A stretch of DNA of 64,000 nucleotides. It comes from Marinobacter nitratireducens (lineage in GTDB: Bacteria > Pseudomonadota > Gammaproteobacteria > Pseudomonadales > Oleiphilaceae). The notes beneath the pieces are model-generated. The model saw only the letters and a program-made list of their open reading frames with translations. It ran no database searches and was not told where the DNA came from. This document shows positions 43,592-52,617 of this stretch, one piece after another. Numbering within the stretch: the first letter of the stretch is position 1; each line of letters begins with the position of its first letter. The stretch covers positions 372,001-436,000 of the forward strand of contig NZ_ANIE01000009.1 in the NCBI RefSeq assembly GCF_000708045.1, given 5' to 3'. The position numbers and the translations under genes were made by a program.

Positions 43592-44884
43592 ATGTCCGAC
43601 CAATACCTCCTTTCCCGCCAACTCGACCACCTGGCCGAGTTGCAAACCCGGTACGAACGAGCCCTGGCAGACAACGGCTACGATAGTCTGTTGATCGCAT
43701 CCGGAGCTGCACCCTACCGGTATGGGGACGACCAAGCGTGGCATTTTCAGGGTTATGGGCCATTCCTGCACTGGACAGGGCTTGCGGGGCAGGAGAATGC
43801 CTGGTTGTGGGTTCGTAGAGGCGAGAAACCGGTGCTCTGGCTTTATCAGCCGGTGGACTTCTGGCACGCAAGCCCATCATTGCCTGAGGAACCCTGGCAG
43901 CAGTTTATTGAGGTTCGTAGCCACCAGGAAAAGGATGTGCCCGACCTTGAAAATACTGGCCGACTGGCCGTCATCGGGGATCCTGCCTGTCTTGGCGGGG
44001 CTCCGGGAGATCACAACCCCGATGAGTTGCTAAGGGCAGTTGAAGAAACCCGGGTGCACAAGACCGGGTATGAGATTGAGTGCCTGGCGTTCGCCAACCG
44101 TGCTGCGCTGCGGGGGCACAGGGCAGCCAGGGAGGCCTTCCTGGCCGGGGAAAGCGAGTTTGGTATCAGCCTGGCGTATCAGCTGGCGACACAGCAACGC
44201 GAAGCCGATGCGCCTTATCACAGCATTATCGGACTCAACGAACATGCGGGCACGCTGCACTATCAGTATTACGACACCAAAGCACCAGCCCGTCCTCGCA
44301 GTCTGTTGATTGATGCGGGCGTGCGTTTTCGCGGGTATTGCTCCGATATTACCCGTACGACACCGGGAGAAGGCGAAGGACGTTTTGGCGCCCTGGTGCA
44401 TGGGCTGGATCAAGTCCAGCAACGGCTTTGTGACATGGTGAAGCCCGGCGTGGATTACATTGATATCCATCGCAAAGCCCATCAGGGCGTTGCGGCACTC
44501 CTGTCGGCCACCGGCATGGTGTCTGGATTGAGTGATGACAGCATGGTGGAGCAAGGTGTTACGCGGGCATTTTTCCCCCACGGCATTGGACACTATCTGG
44601 GCATTCAAGTGCACGACGTGGCTGGAAAACCCACAGCGCCGCCCGCCGACGCGCCGTTCCTGCGCCTGACGCGGAAGCTGGAAGAGGGCATGGTTGTGAC
44701 CATCGAACCTGGCCTCTATTTTATCCCCTCACTGCTGCAGCCACTGATGGAGGGGGCACTGGCGAAGCATGTGAACAAGAGCATGTTAGAAGAACTGCGG
44801 GGCTGCGGTGGTATACGGATTGAGGACAACGTGGCTGTGACGGGCACGGGGGCACGCAACCTGACCCGGGAAGCTGAGCTCTAG
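43592..44884 (+). CDS. pepQ: Xaa-Pro dipeptidase (prolidase)
   Basis: The product has 430 residues of the M24 creatinase/prolidase fold. Metal ligands are recognisable: two Asp in LIDAGVRFRGYCSDITRT, His in FFPHGIGHYLGIQVHDVAG, Glu in TIEPGLYF and Glu in RIEDNVAVT. It cleaves dipeptides with C-terminal proline in the cytoplasm, a natural follow-up to dipeptide import. Length and domain order match PepQ of gammaproteobacteria. Confidence 0.94.
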   Translation: MSDQYLLSRQLDHLAELQTRYERALADNGYDSLLIASGAAPYRYGDDQAWHFQGYGPFLHWTGLAGQENAWLWVRRGEKPVLWLYQPVDFWHASPSLPEEPWQQFIEVRSHQEKDVPDLENTGRLAVIGDPACLGGAPGDHNPDELLRAVEETRVHKTGYEIECLAFANRAALRGHRAAREAFLAGESEFGISLAYQLATQQREADAPYHSIIGLNEHAGTLHYQYYDTKAPARPRSLLIDAGVRFRGYCSDITRTTPGEGEGRFGALVHGLDQVQQRLCDMVKPGVDYIDIHRKAHQGVAALLSATGMVSGLSDDSMVEQGVTRAFFPHGIGHYLGIQVHDVAGKPTAPPADAPFLRLTRKLEEGMVVTIEPGLYFIPSLLQPLMEGALAKHVNKSMLEELRGCGGIRIEDNVAVTGTGARNLTREAEL

Positions 44885-44932
44885 ATCCGCTGTTTGCACA
44901 AAATTTAACACAAAGGGGTTGCAATAGCGGCT

Positions 44933-44951
44933 GCAAATGACAATACTTATC
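44933..44951. promoter_or_regulatory. Fur-box-like site before bfd
   Basis: The 19 bases match the Fur consensus GATAATGATAATCATTATC at 14 positions. The site is 33 bp before the bfd start, where a repressor could block transcription when iron is plentiful. No other regulator site was recognised in 44885-44983. Confidence 0.55.
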
Positions 44952-44983
44952 ACTAACTTTTATGGTGATAGTGAGTCATTGCT

Positions 44984-45190
44984 ATGTACGTGTGCCTTTG
45001 CCAGGGTGTAACTGATCGGGAAATCCGTGAAGCGGCTGAAAATGGAATCAGTTCCATGCGTCAGCTGGGTAAGGAGCTCGGTGTCGGACGGCAGTGTGGC
45101 CGTTGCGCATGCACGGCCCGGGAAATTCTCCGGGAGAGCCGCTCGGAAGATTACCTGTCACTCGCCAACATGCTGGCCCAGCCTGCCTGA
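44984..45190 (+). CDS. bfd: Bacterioferritin-associated ferredoxin
   Basis: The product has 68 residues and the four-cysteine pattern of Bfd: C-x-C in YVCLCQGV and C-x-x-C in RQCGRCAC. Its [2Fe-2S] cluster passes electrons to bacterioferritin so that stored ferric iron is released as ferrous iron. It is just upstream of bfr, and the preceding Fur-like site fits induction during iron shortage. Confidence 0.95.
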   Translation: MYVCLCQGVTDREIREAAENGISSMRQLGKELGVGRQCGRCACTAREILRESRSEDYLSLANMLAQPA

Positions 45191-45315
45191 CAGCGAGCGC
45201 TATCCCATCCCACCTGATTTGCATTTGCGATCGTTTTTCAGGCGTCATTTTTTATTGCGTCTAAAGCGTCTATCCTTGTGTATCACGATTGGCGAATTAC
45301 ATAAGGACTCCAACG

Positions 45316-45792
45316 ATGAAAGGCGATAAGAAGGTCATTCAGTTTCTTAACAAGGTTCTGGCAAATGAGCTGACCGCCATCAACCAGTATTTCCTCCATT
45401 CCCGCATGTACAAGGACTGGGGCATCACCAAACTGGCGGCCAAAGAGTACGAAGAGTCCATTGATGAGATGAAGCATGCCGATCAACTGATCGAGCGCAT
45501 CCTGTTTCTCGAGGGACTGCCAAATCTTCAGGATCTCAACAAGCTGCTGATTGGCGAGAACGTGGAAGAAATGATCCAGTGTGACCTCAAGCTGGAAAAC
45601 ATCGCCCACGGCGACCTGAAAGAAGCCATCGCCTACTGCGAAGAAATTCAGGACTACACCAGTCGCCAGCTTTTCCGGTCTATTCTCGACAGCGAAGAAG
45701 AGCACATCGACTGGCTGGAAACCCAGCTTGAGCTCATCTCCCAGATGGGCATTCAGAACTACATCCAGTTGCAGTCCAGCGCTGCCGAGTAA
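45316..45792 (+). CDS. bfr: Bacterioferritin
   Basis: The start is ATG 45316 with AAGGA 8 bases upstream; an earlier in-frame start at 45289 overlaps that site. The 158-residue product matches the family: [13 protein letters not shown], ferroxidase Glu and His residues in [13 protein letters not shown] and EEEHIDWLE, and heme-ligand Met in SIDEMKHAD. It stores iron as a 24-mer cage with heme. It is separated from bfd by 125 bp, so the two may be regulated differently. Confidence 0.96.
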   Translation: MKGDKKVIQFLNKVLANELTAINQYFLHSRMYKDWGITKLAAKEYEESIDEMKHADQLIERILFLEGLPNLQDLNKLLIGENVEEMIQCDLKLENIAHGDLKEAIAYCEEIQDYTSRQLFRSILDSEEEHIDWLETQLELISQMGIQNYIQLQSSAAE

Positions 45793-45798
45793 TCCCGT

Positions 45799-45835
45799 CC
45801 GGGCAACCGCGGTACTGATGCCAGCGGTCGCCCGG
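45799..45835 (+). terminator. GC-rich hairpin after bfr
   Basis: CCGGGC-A-ACCGC pairs with GCGGT-C-GCCCGG just after the bfr stop. There is no T-run, so it may stabilise the message or help Rho-dependent ending. Confidence 0.35.
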
Positions 45836-45959
45836 CATTCTCCTGACGAAACGTCTTCCTGCAGTGGCCCGGTATTTGCCTCGCATTATGGGTAGAATAG
45901 AGCCCTAATCATGCGCTGAACCATCCGGCCCATGCCGGACCAATCATCGGGAGACTGAA

Positions 45960-47318
45960 ATGGACCTGTCCTGTTTCAAGGCCTACGACCTCCGTGGTCG
46001 TGTGCCGGATCAACTCAACCCTGAATTGGCCGAGAAGATCGGCCGCGCCTATGTCGAGGTGACGGGCGCTAAAAAAGTCATCGTCGGATACGACATCCGC
46101 CTTTCCAGCCCGGAAATCGCCGAGTCCCTGAGCAACGGCCTGATGGCAGCCGGTGCTGACGTGTTTGATATCGGCCTGTGTGGTACGGAACAGGTCTACT
46201 TCGCCACCAGCCACTACAAGATGGACGGTGGCATCATGGTCACCGCGAGCCACAACCCCAAAGACCACAACGGCATGAAAATGGTCGGCCCGGAGTCTCG
46301 TCCCATCAGCTCCGACAACGGCCTGAACGATATCCGAGACCGCGTTCTTGAGCCATTTACCGACGCACCGAAACAGGGCGGCCGCGAACCGCTGGAAGTG
46401 ATGAGCGCCTACGTGGACCACCTGCTGGGCTATATCGACGCGGGTTCGCTGACACCCTTGAGCATCGTCTGCAATGCCGGTAACGGTGGCGCGGGTCTCG
46501 TGATCGACCAGATCGAACAGCACCTGCCGTTCGACTTCATCAAGGTCCACCACCAGCCGGATGGCCACTTCCCCAACGGCGTGCCCAACCCCATTCTGCC
46601 GGAAAACCGGGCGGCCACCGCCGATGCTGTGATCGAACATGGCGCCGCTATGGGTATCGCCTGGGACGGTGATTACGACCGTTGCTTCTTCTTCGACGAA
46701 AACGGACGCTTCATCGAGGGCTATTACATCGTCGGCCTGCTGGCAGATCAGTTCCTGCGCAAAACCGGCGGCGGCAAAGTCATCCACGACCCACGCCTGA
46801 CCTGGAATACCCTGGACCTGGTGAAAGCTGCAGGTGGCGAAGCCATCGAAAGCAAAACCGGCCATGCCTTCATCAAGCAGCGCATGCGCGACGAAGACGC
46901 CATCTACGGTGGCGAAATGAGTGCTCATCACTATTTTCGCGACTTCGCCTACTGCGACAGCGGCATGATCCCCTGGTTGCTGGTTGCCGAACGCCTCTGC
47001 CAGTCCGGCCAGACCCTGTCATCCCTCATTGATGCCCGAATCGAAGCTTACCCGGCCAGCGGCGAAATCAACCGCACCATCGACGACCCGGCCAAGGTCA
47101 TCGCCGCCATCGAAGCCAAATACAGCCCCGATGCCAAATCCATCAACCACGTTGACGGCCTGAGCATCGAATACGACAAGTGGCGCTTTAACCTGCGCAT
47201 GTCGAACACTGAACCGGTGGTTCGTTTGAACGTGGAATCGCGGGCGGATAAAGCCTTGATGGAAGAGAAAACAGAAGAGTTGCTGGCAGAGATGCATCGC
47301 CTGAACGAAGCAGGCTAA
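45960..47318 (+). CDS. Phosphomannomutase/phosphoglucomutase
   Basis: The product has 452 residues. The phosphoserine loop TASHNP (S97), metal loop DGDYDR and sugar-phosphate loop MSNTEPVVR identify the alpha-D-phosphohexomutase family; length and opening ([15 protein letters not shown]) resemble CpsG/ManB. It interconverts the 1- and 6-phosphates of mannose (and perhaps glucose), feeding GDP-mannose for exopolysaccharide or LPS. It stands alone. Confidence 0.92.
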   Translation: MDLSCFKAYDLRGRVPDQLNPELAEKIGRAYVEVTGAKKVIVGYDIRLSSPEIAESLSNGLMAAGADVFDIGLCGTEQVYFATSHYKMDGGIMVTASHNPKDHNGMKMVGPESRPISSDNGLNDIRDRVLEPFTDAPKQGGREPLEVMSAYVDHLLGYIDAGSLTPLSIVCNAGNGGAGLVIDQIEQHLPFDFIKVHHQPDGHFPNGVPNPILPENRAATADAVIEHGAAMGIAWDGDYDRCFFFDENGRFIEGYYIVGLLADQFLRKTGGGKVIHDPRLTWNTLDLVKAAGGEAIESKTGHAFIKQRMRDEDAIYGGEMSAHHYFRDFAYCDSGMIPWLLVAERLCQSGQTLSSLIDARIEAYPASGEINRTIDDPAKVIAAIEAKYSPDAKSINHVDGLSIEYDKWRFNLRMSNTEPVVRLNVESRADKALMEEKTEELLAEMHRLNEAG

Positions 47319-47336
47319 CGCCATTTGCCTGAAGGG

Positions 47337-47448
47337 CAGGGGATGATCGGGCACATTCTGAAAATGTGCGGAGCCATGGATGGCGGAGCCCAAGCGCCAC
47401 ATGGATGTGCCGCAAGGAGCGTTTTTCAGAAAACCCGATCATCGCCTG
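47337..47448. repeat. Intergenic palindromic repeat element (REP/BIME-like)
   Basis: The arms CAGGGGATGATCGGG (47337-47351) and its near-perfect complement (47434-47448, 14 of 15 bases) enclose about 80 bp. Inside are a perfect hairpin (CACATT/AATGTG, 47352-47368) and GAGCCATGGATGGC. The design resembles short repetitive extragenic elements dispersed in marine gammaproteobacteria; it also could serve as terminator between the two convergent genes. No second copy was noticed in the window. Confidence 0.55.
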
Positions 47449-47477
47449 TCCATGCACTGAGTCATCGGGCGAGGCGT

Positions 47478-48593
47478 TTATAGCCAGTCGTTCAACATAA
47501 TCCCGATCCCGAATCTCTCAATCCGGTGATTGTAGTCAATCAGACTCTCCCCATACCCGTTGTAGTACTGAAAGAACCCCTTAACGGTATCCCCCATCGG
47601 GAAACTGTACCCGAACTCCACCGTGGTCCGGTTATCCGAGCGAAGGTTATTCATCAGCCGCAATGAAAACGTCCGGTCCTCACTCAGCTTGTAGACAGCC
47701 AGGTAATTGGCGTGGCCCAAATAACGCTCAATGTCCGCGTTGTCGTCATTATTGTTCTCAGGGATGCGATACCAGGGTTCGACAACAAACAGCCAGCGGT
47801 CGTAACTGTACGCGGCGGACCCGACAATCCGGTTCCAGCTCCGGGAGCGGGGTTCTGACTGGCCGTTCGACTGGTGGTTGAAACCGACATGCACCGCACT
47901 CAACTTGCCCGGTCCGATCTTCCAGTCGGTCTGATAGCGCAGGAACAGCTCAGGCTGATAGTTGGTCTCCCGGAACGGGGCCGAGTCATCCCGGTTGTAG
48001 ACCTGCCAGAACGATTGCTGAGTGTAGCCGAACCACAAGGTCGTACGGTCGTCCAGGAGCCCGGTCAGCAACGGCACCTTGAAACTGATCTGGTACTTGG
48101 CCTCCTCATGCCGCAAGTCATAATCGTAGCCGGTACTGCCGAGTCGGGGACTCGTCGGTATCGGGTTGGGATCTTTGACCCAGCTTATGGGCAGGATATA
48201 GGTCGGGCGATGGCCGACAAAGCTGCCGGAGAAAGAGAAAATTGCCTTTTCCGCCGCAATATATTGATCCACGATGCCATCCATGACACCGGCGTCCCCG
48301 TCTTCACTGTCGGTCAGCTCTTCAAGCTGCTCTTCGCGGGGAGGCAGAGTCTCCTTGGTCTGCATCTCTACGCGTTCGATCTCGGCCTGCGCTGCCTGAT
48401 TTTGGGCCTCATCCGGCCCATACAGTGCATCGTAACAAGCGAGGCGTTGTACACCGTTTTCCACCAGGGCGCACTCTTCCGCAGTCAATGTGGTTGGTGC
48501 GTCGTTGCCCTGGTTCTCCTGAGCGACGACAGTCCCTGGGTTCACCGCCAGGTAGGCCAGAGTCAAATAACCGGCCATGAAGCGAGCAGGCAT
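47478..48593 (-). CDS. pldA: Outer-membrane phospholipase A
   Basis: The product has 371 residues with a signal peptide and an N-terminal extension of about 120 acidic residues, followed by the beta-barrel. The catalytic His-x-Ser is seen in NHQSNGQSEPRSRSWNR, where the Asn in SWNR is the third active-site member. It hydrolyses phospholipids that reach the outer leaflet of the outer membrane. The final aromatic residues favour barrel assembly (NDWL). Confidence 0.92.
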   Translation of the reverse strand: MPARFMAGYLTLAYLAVNPGTVVAQENQGNDAPTTLTAEECALVENGVQRLACYDALYGPDEAQNQAAQAEIERVEMQTKETLPPREEQLEELTDSEDGDAGVMDGIVDQYIAAEKAIFSFSGSFVGHRPTYILPISWVKDPNPIPTSPRLGSTGYDYDLRHEEAKYQISFKVPLLTGLLDDRTTLWFGYTQQSFWQVYNRDDSAPFRETNYQPELFLRYQTDWKIGPGKLSAVHVGFNHQSNGQSEPRSRSWNRIVGSAAYSYDRWLFVVEPWYRIPENNNDDNADIERYLGHANYLAVYKLSEDRTFSLRLMNNLRSDNRTTVEFGYSFPMGDTVKGFFQYYNGYGESLIDYNHRIERFGIGIMLNDWL

Positions 48594-48603
48594 AAGGAAT
48601 TCC

Positions 48604-48942
48604 TCAGTTAACGTTGAGGCTGTGCCAGGTGTTGGCGATGCCGTACAGCCAGACCCCGATCAGAGTGACGGCCAGAAATGAAAAAATGACTTTGTTGCGG
48701 AACAGGTTGGCGCCTTCTGCCGTTGCGACCCAGCGTAGATACATCAAACCGATAAAACTGAGAAATACCCCCAGGCTTGCGATTGCGGGCACCAGTAGCC
48801 AGACCGGCGCGATTTCTTCTCCGCCCGCAGATTGTCGGGAAAACCATCCCATTGAGCCCAAGAGCAGAGCGAGGCATGAGAATTCCACCGTCAGAAAAAT
48901 CTTGCGCAGGGGGTGTGGCGATGGACTGTCTGAGTTCGGCAT
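48604..48942 (-). CDS. Small membrane protein of unknown function
   Basis: The product has 112 residues and three predicted transmembrane helices (about 17-35, 46-68 and 84-104). No family was recognised. It lies 10 bp upstream of pldA on the same strand, so both probably share one transcript. The possible promoter is in the 193 bp shared with the divergent cytochrome c5 gene. Confidence 0.75.
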   Translation of the reverse strand: MPNSDSPSPHPLRKIFLTVEFSCLALLLGSMGWFSRQSAGGEEIAPVWLLVPAIASLGVFLSFIGLMYLRWVATAEGANLFRNKVIFSFLAVTLIGVWLYGIANTWHSLNVN

Positions 48943-49087
48943 GTGAAGTTCCCGGAAGCGTAAATAGTGTCTGCGCTATGGTACCTGCATTGTCGCAGTC
49001 GCGCTGCAGACTTACGAAATCGCAATTAAAATGGTTGAAATCAATTTATGATTCCCCGCTTTGGTTTTTTTGACGGGGCTCAGTCGC

Positions 49088-49093
49088 TATAAT
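49088..49093 (+). promoter_or_regulatory. Consensus -10 box upstream of cytochrome c5 gene
   Basis: TATAAT matches the sigma70 -10 consensus exactly. TTGACG at 49070-49075 is a good -35 sequence but the spacer is only 12 bp, so the true -35 may be the T-rich stretch just upstream or the promoter may rely on an activator. Confidence 0.5.
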
Positions 49094-49135
49094 GCGGCAA
49101 CCAAAAGATTATAACGCTCTGATGCGAGGTGCATT

Positions 49136-49555
49136 GTGAAGATGAAGAGAGTCCTGGCGGCTGTTTTGCTCGGTTTCGGACTGGTTACCGGTTCCGTGAT
49201 GGCAAGTGTTGAAGATGAGATCAGCGCACGTATCGCGCCGGTCGGTAACGTGTGTATTGAAGGTGACGAGTGCGGTGCGGCTGCCGCTCCGACTCAGGCC
49301 GCTAACGCAGGCCCGCGCTCAGGCAGCGAAGTATACGATGCTGTTTGTATGGCTTGTCATACGACAGGTGCTGCTGGCGCCCCGATGAAAGGTGATGCCT
49401 CCGCATGGGCGCCACGTATTGATAAGGGGCTGGAAACGCTGTTCAGCCACGCTCTGAATGGTTTCAATGCCATGCCGGCGAAAGGTGGCTGTGCCGACTG
49501 CCCGGACGAAGAAATCAAGGCAGCTGTTGAATATATGGTTTCAGAAAGTCAGTAA
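49136..49555 (+). CDS. Cytochrome c5 family protein
   Basis: GTG 49136 is preferred because GAGG (49126-49129) lies 6 bases upstream; ATG 49142 is possible. The 139-residue product has a signal peptide (KRVLAAVLLGFGLVTGSVMA) and one heme-binding C-x-x-C-H (CMACHTTGAAGAP). The axial Met is in AMPAKGGC, and a second Cys pair (C-A-D-C) near the C-terminus is typical of class I cytochrome c5. It transfers electrons in the periplasm. Confidence 0.92.
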   Translation: MKMKRVLAAVLLGFGLVTGSVMASVEDEISARIAPVGNVCIEGDECGAAAAPTQAANAGPRSGSEVYDAVCMACHTTGAAGAPMKGDASAWAPRIDKGLETLFSHALNGFNAMPAKGGCADCPDEEIKAAVEYMVSESQ

Positions 49556-49573
49556 ACACTGCTGATGCCTTCT

Positions 49574-49603
49574 AAAAGCCCCCGCTGATGCGGGGGCTTT
49601 TTT
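49574..49603. terminator. Strong terminator between cytochrome c5 and the 49612 gene
   Basis: AAAAGCCCCCGC and GCGGGGGCTTTTTT form a near-perfect stem with a TGAT loop. It works in both directions, ending cyt c5 on the plus strand and the galactose oxidase operon on the minus strand. Confidence 0.92.
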
Positions 49604-49611
49604 GTGGTCGT

Positions 49612-50184
49612 TTATTGTGATCGATGACGGGCTGCCAATTCGACTTTCTCGAATATTGCTCGCCCCCGTAGCTGTTTAACCCCGTCATTCAAGGTGCGGA
49701 TCGGGATCGACCATCCAGAGCCCGAATCATGTTCCCTGTGCTCAGCCGCCACGGCCAGCCTCGGGTCTAGCCAGCCGAAACTACCGGAATTCGACAGGGT
49801 TACCCAGTGCTCATCCGCGACGCCATCAAGGTTAGCTCGCACTGAGTTCGTTGCCTTGACGTTGGGCAGAGCCTGCCAGGTTGGGCTTGCTGAATTGGCT
49901 TCAACGCTCGTCCGGGAAAAACGAAGCATGGGCTCGTTATTGCTACCCAGCACCGTTATCGGGTCTTCGCCCTGATAGCTGAGCAGAATGCCTGGTCTGG
50001 GCGCATCAAGGATCAGCGCATTGATAGCGTCCCGATCCGGCACTGACGTGATGCGGATCTTAATCAGGCCTTCCGGCTGACCTGAAATGTCCGGCGCCCC
50101 ATGGCCGATAGCCAGGGGCGATGCCGCTACCAGGCAGAGCCCCAGAAGCCAGGCTTTGCTTGTGCGGACAGCGGATTTTTTCAT
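49612..50184 (-). CDS. Secreted protein of unknown function with mature N-terminal His
   Basis: ATG 50184 is preferred because GGAGG lies 9 bases upstream; ATG 50190 is only 3 bases from it. The 190-residue product has a signal peptide ending LAIG, with predicted cleavage before HGAPDISG, so the mature protein would begin with His. It has no membrane helix; a motif GILLSYQGEDPITVLG and NEPMLRFSRTSVEANSASPTW resembles a beta-sandwich. It lies 15 bp downstream of the galactose-oxidase-like gene, so a joint role in copper handling or oxidation is possible. Family unknown. Confidence 0.7.
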   Translation of the reverse strand: MKKSAVRTSKAWLLGLCLVAASPLAIGHGAPDISGQPEGLIKIRITSVPDRDAINALILDAPRPGILLSYQGEDPITVLGSNNEPMLRFSRTSVEANSASPTWQALPNVKATNSVRANLDGVADEHWVTLSNSGSFGWLDPRLAVAAEHREHDSGSGWSIPIRTLNDGVKQLRGRAIFEKVELAARHRSQ

Positions 50185-50199
50185 TGTCATGATCCTCCC

Positions 50200-52518
50200 T
50201 TACAGTAGGCCAAGATCAAGCGAGCCGTCGTCTGACGTGCCGGAGTCCACCATCTGAGTGTCATCAACCGTGCAGCTGAGTGACTCGTTGATCACGCTGA
50301 TTGATGCAGAAACGGACGGCACGAGCCCTTCTTCTGTCTGTTTGCTCACAAACAGCATGTACTGGCCGGCCGGTACCACGTTGTGGGTGTCAGGCATGAC
50401 CAGCTCCAGATTACGTCCGCTACGGCGCTGGATCGGAAGCTCAATGGCCCGTTGGTCGCCATCAATCAGGTGTGTCATCACGGTGCGTCGAATGAGCAGG
50501 ACCTTGGTGATGTCCTCTGCCTGATCCACATTGATCTGGAAACGGTCGCCGATGGAAAGGCTTTCCGGCGCATTCAGAATCTCCGGACGATCGTTGCGCA
50601 TGGCGTATGGTGGCGTATAGATCTCGAAGCTCGGATCGCGTCCGTCATAGGGCGCCAGGCCGAAATCCTCCAGGTTGATATTAGTGAGGTAGGCTGTGTT
50701 GATTGGCGAGTGGCCGCCGATCAGAACCCGTCCATCGTCCATCAGGACAGCGGTGTTGTGATAGGTCCGGGCTCGGTTGGCGGTCGCCATCTCAGTCCAC
50801 GTTTCTGTTTCGGGATCAAACCGCTCTGCGGTAAGAATCGGGCCTTCCAGTCCCGGTGCCACGACGCCGTCCCGGGTGCCACCACTGAACACCATCACGC
50901 TGCCGTCGGGCATCACGACGTTTGTGCCATACCAGCGAGGTTGGTTCAGCGGATTGGTGAGGCGGGATTCATAGCCAATCTGGTCGCCGTCGGTACTGAT
51001 GTGGTCAATCCGGCTCTGGGCCACCGGGAAGTAGCCGCCCGGGTTGGTCAGCAGGGCGTAGCTTGGTACGCCGCCGGCCGTGAGCAGTTCGACGTCAGTA
51101 TATTGACCGTTCTCATCGGGTTTGAGTGGCAGCATGGTGGACGATGTTGAGCCGCGCATACCACCGGCGATGGCCATTTTCACCGATTCCTCGGTCAGCT
51201 CCGGCTCGCTGAAAGCGCTGAGCAGGTCCGTAGGGGAGGTGAGAAGGTCTCCCAGGAAGAGTTCACCTTGTTCCGGAGAGAGGTTGGTCAGGTTCAGGGT
51301 GCTGCTCAGTTGGCTCAGACCAATTTCATCAAGGCGCAACGGAAGCCCGGCATAGCCAATGTCGGTCCAGCGCTGGGTTTCAGGGTTGAAGCTGGCGGTA
51401 ATGTTCCACAGAGCTTGGTCGTAGCCTTGGCCAAATGGATTGAAAGCCTGGCCGCCGGCGTTGTAGAACACATGACCATTCGGCAACAGGTGCAGTCTCG
51501 GATACAGAGGTAAGGATCGATCCGCCGTCGTCGGGTTCTGGGTCCAGGTGCCGTTGCAGGGATTGAAGGTTTCTGTCTGAACTACGTTGCGGCCACTGTT
51601 GATGGGCTCTTCGGGATAGACCGGTTTAAGCAGTTTGGTGACGCCACTGGCGACAAACACGGAGCCGGATCCCAGGGTGACCATGGAGGGGTACCAGCGC
51701 CCGAAGTTCATGTCGCCGGTCTGGAACCAGGTGTTGGTTCTGGCATCGAACACCCGTGAGTTCTTGATCCCTTCAAGCTCGGCAACGCCGAGAGGTAGGC
51801 CATCAACGCCGGGCTCGGAGTAGTAATCGGTCCCGCCCACGGCCATCACGCTGCCATCGGCCAGGCCGACCACGTCGGAGCAGAACAGCGCGCCGTCGTT
51901 TTTGCTGGTGTTGTCCGCCGTATCAATCATGCCGTCGAGCGGGGTTCCGTTCAGCAGGGTTTGGCTATCGTTCCCGTCTGGATTGGCCCCAGCCCGCAGT
52001 GGAGTCGGTTTAAGCCAGTTCGGAGTGTCGTTCTCTGTGAGGCTGAGCACGCGCGTCTGGTCATTGACCGACACTTCGCCAAACTCGGCGACGATGGAAA
52101 GCTCTACATTTTCGGTGCCTTCCAGGGCGTTCAGATACAGAAAGCGGCCATCGGCAAGGAGGGCGAGTGTGCCGGCAGCAGGCTTGCACTCCAATGTGCC
52201 GTCTTCCCGCGTCAGGCATCTCTCATCCGTGGTGACCGTCTCGCCCTCGACAGAGATGGTGGGTTCGGCAAAGGCCTCGCTAAAAGCACCTTCAGGGGTA
52301 TAGCTCGACTTGAAAACCGGCTCAGGAGGCGCCTCCGCCTGATCGCCTGCAACTACCTGATTGCTGTTGGTCGAGGGAGTGCCAGTTTGCTCCTGGCCGG
52401 ATTCGCCTCCGCCTCCGCCGCAGGCACTGAGCATCAGTGCCGATCCGATGGCCAGTGCAAGCCTGGCCGGTGTCCCTGTCAGTAAGATGTTGGAGCTGCT
52501 GTCAGAAAGGTTGATCAT
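50200..52518 (-). CDS. Galactose-oxidase-like copper radical oxidase, lipoprotein
   Basis: The product has 772 residues. A lipobox LSAC at about residue 32-35 and a poly-Gly tail mark a lipoprotein. The body is a Kelch-type beta-propeller followed by an Ig-like C-terminal domain. Copper-radical residues of galactose oxidase are all recognisable: Cys in LFCSDVV, Tyr in RWYPSMV (Cys-Tyr cofactor pair), Tyr-His in RTYHNTAV, and His in MTHLIDGDQR. It would oxidise an alcohol to an aldehyde with release of hydrogen peroxide, at the cell surface or periplasm. The substrate is not known; GlxA-type enzymes act on polysaccharides. Confidence 0.85.
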   Translation of the reverse strand: MINLSDSSSNILLTGTPARLALAIGSALMLSACGGGGGESGQEQTGTPSTNSNQVVAGDQAEAPPEPVFKSSYTPEGAFSEAFAEPTISVEGETVTTDERCLTREDGTLECKPAAGTLALLADGRFLYLNALEGTENVELSIVAEFGEVSVNDQTRVLSLTENDTPNWLKPTPLRAGANPDGNDSQTLLNGTPLDGMIDTADNTSKNDGALFCSDVVGLADGSVMAVGGTDYYSEPGVDGLPLGVAELEGIKNSRVFDARTNTWFQTGDMNFGRWYPSMVTLGSGSVFVASGVTKLLKPVYPEEPINSGRNVVQTETFNPCNGTWTQNPTTADRSLPLYPRLHLLPNGHVFYNAGGQAFNPFGQGYDQALWNITASFNPETQRWTDIGYAGLPLRLDEIGLSQLSSTLNLTNLSPEQGELFLGDLLTSPTDLLSAFSEPELTEESVKMAIAGGMRGSTSSTMLPLKPDENGQYTDVELLTAGGVPSYALLTNPGGYFPVAQSRIDHISTDGDQIGYESRLTNPLNQPRWYGTNVVMPDGSVMVFSGGTRDGVVAPGLEGPILTAERFDPETETWTEMATANRARTYHNTAVLMDDGRVLIGGHSPINTAYLTNINLEDFGLAPYDGRDPSFEIYTPPYAMRNDRPEILNAPESLSIGDRFQINVDQAEDITKVLLIRRTVMTHLIDGDQRAIELPIQRRSGRNLELVMPDTHNVVPAGQYMLFVSKQTEEGLVPSVSASISVINESLSCTVDDTQMVDSGTSDDGSLDLGLL

Positions 52519-52617
52519 TTCGCTCTCCTGGATGTTGTTGTTGTATCGAGAGGGATTGCCTCACGTGGTACAACGGATCGAGAGCGGAAATAGATGCAGT
52601 TACATATTACAGTATGT

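Noticed and set aside
45909-46931. 340-codon minus-strand frame
   Set aside because: Antisense to the phosphomannomutase; no motif.
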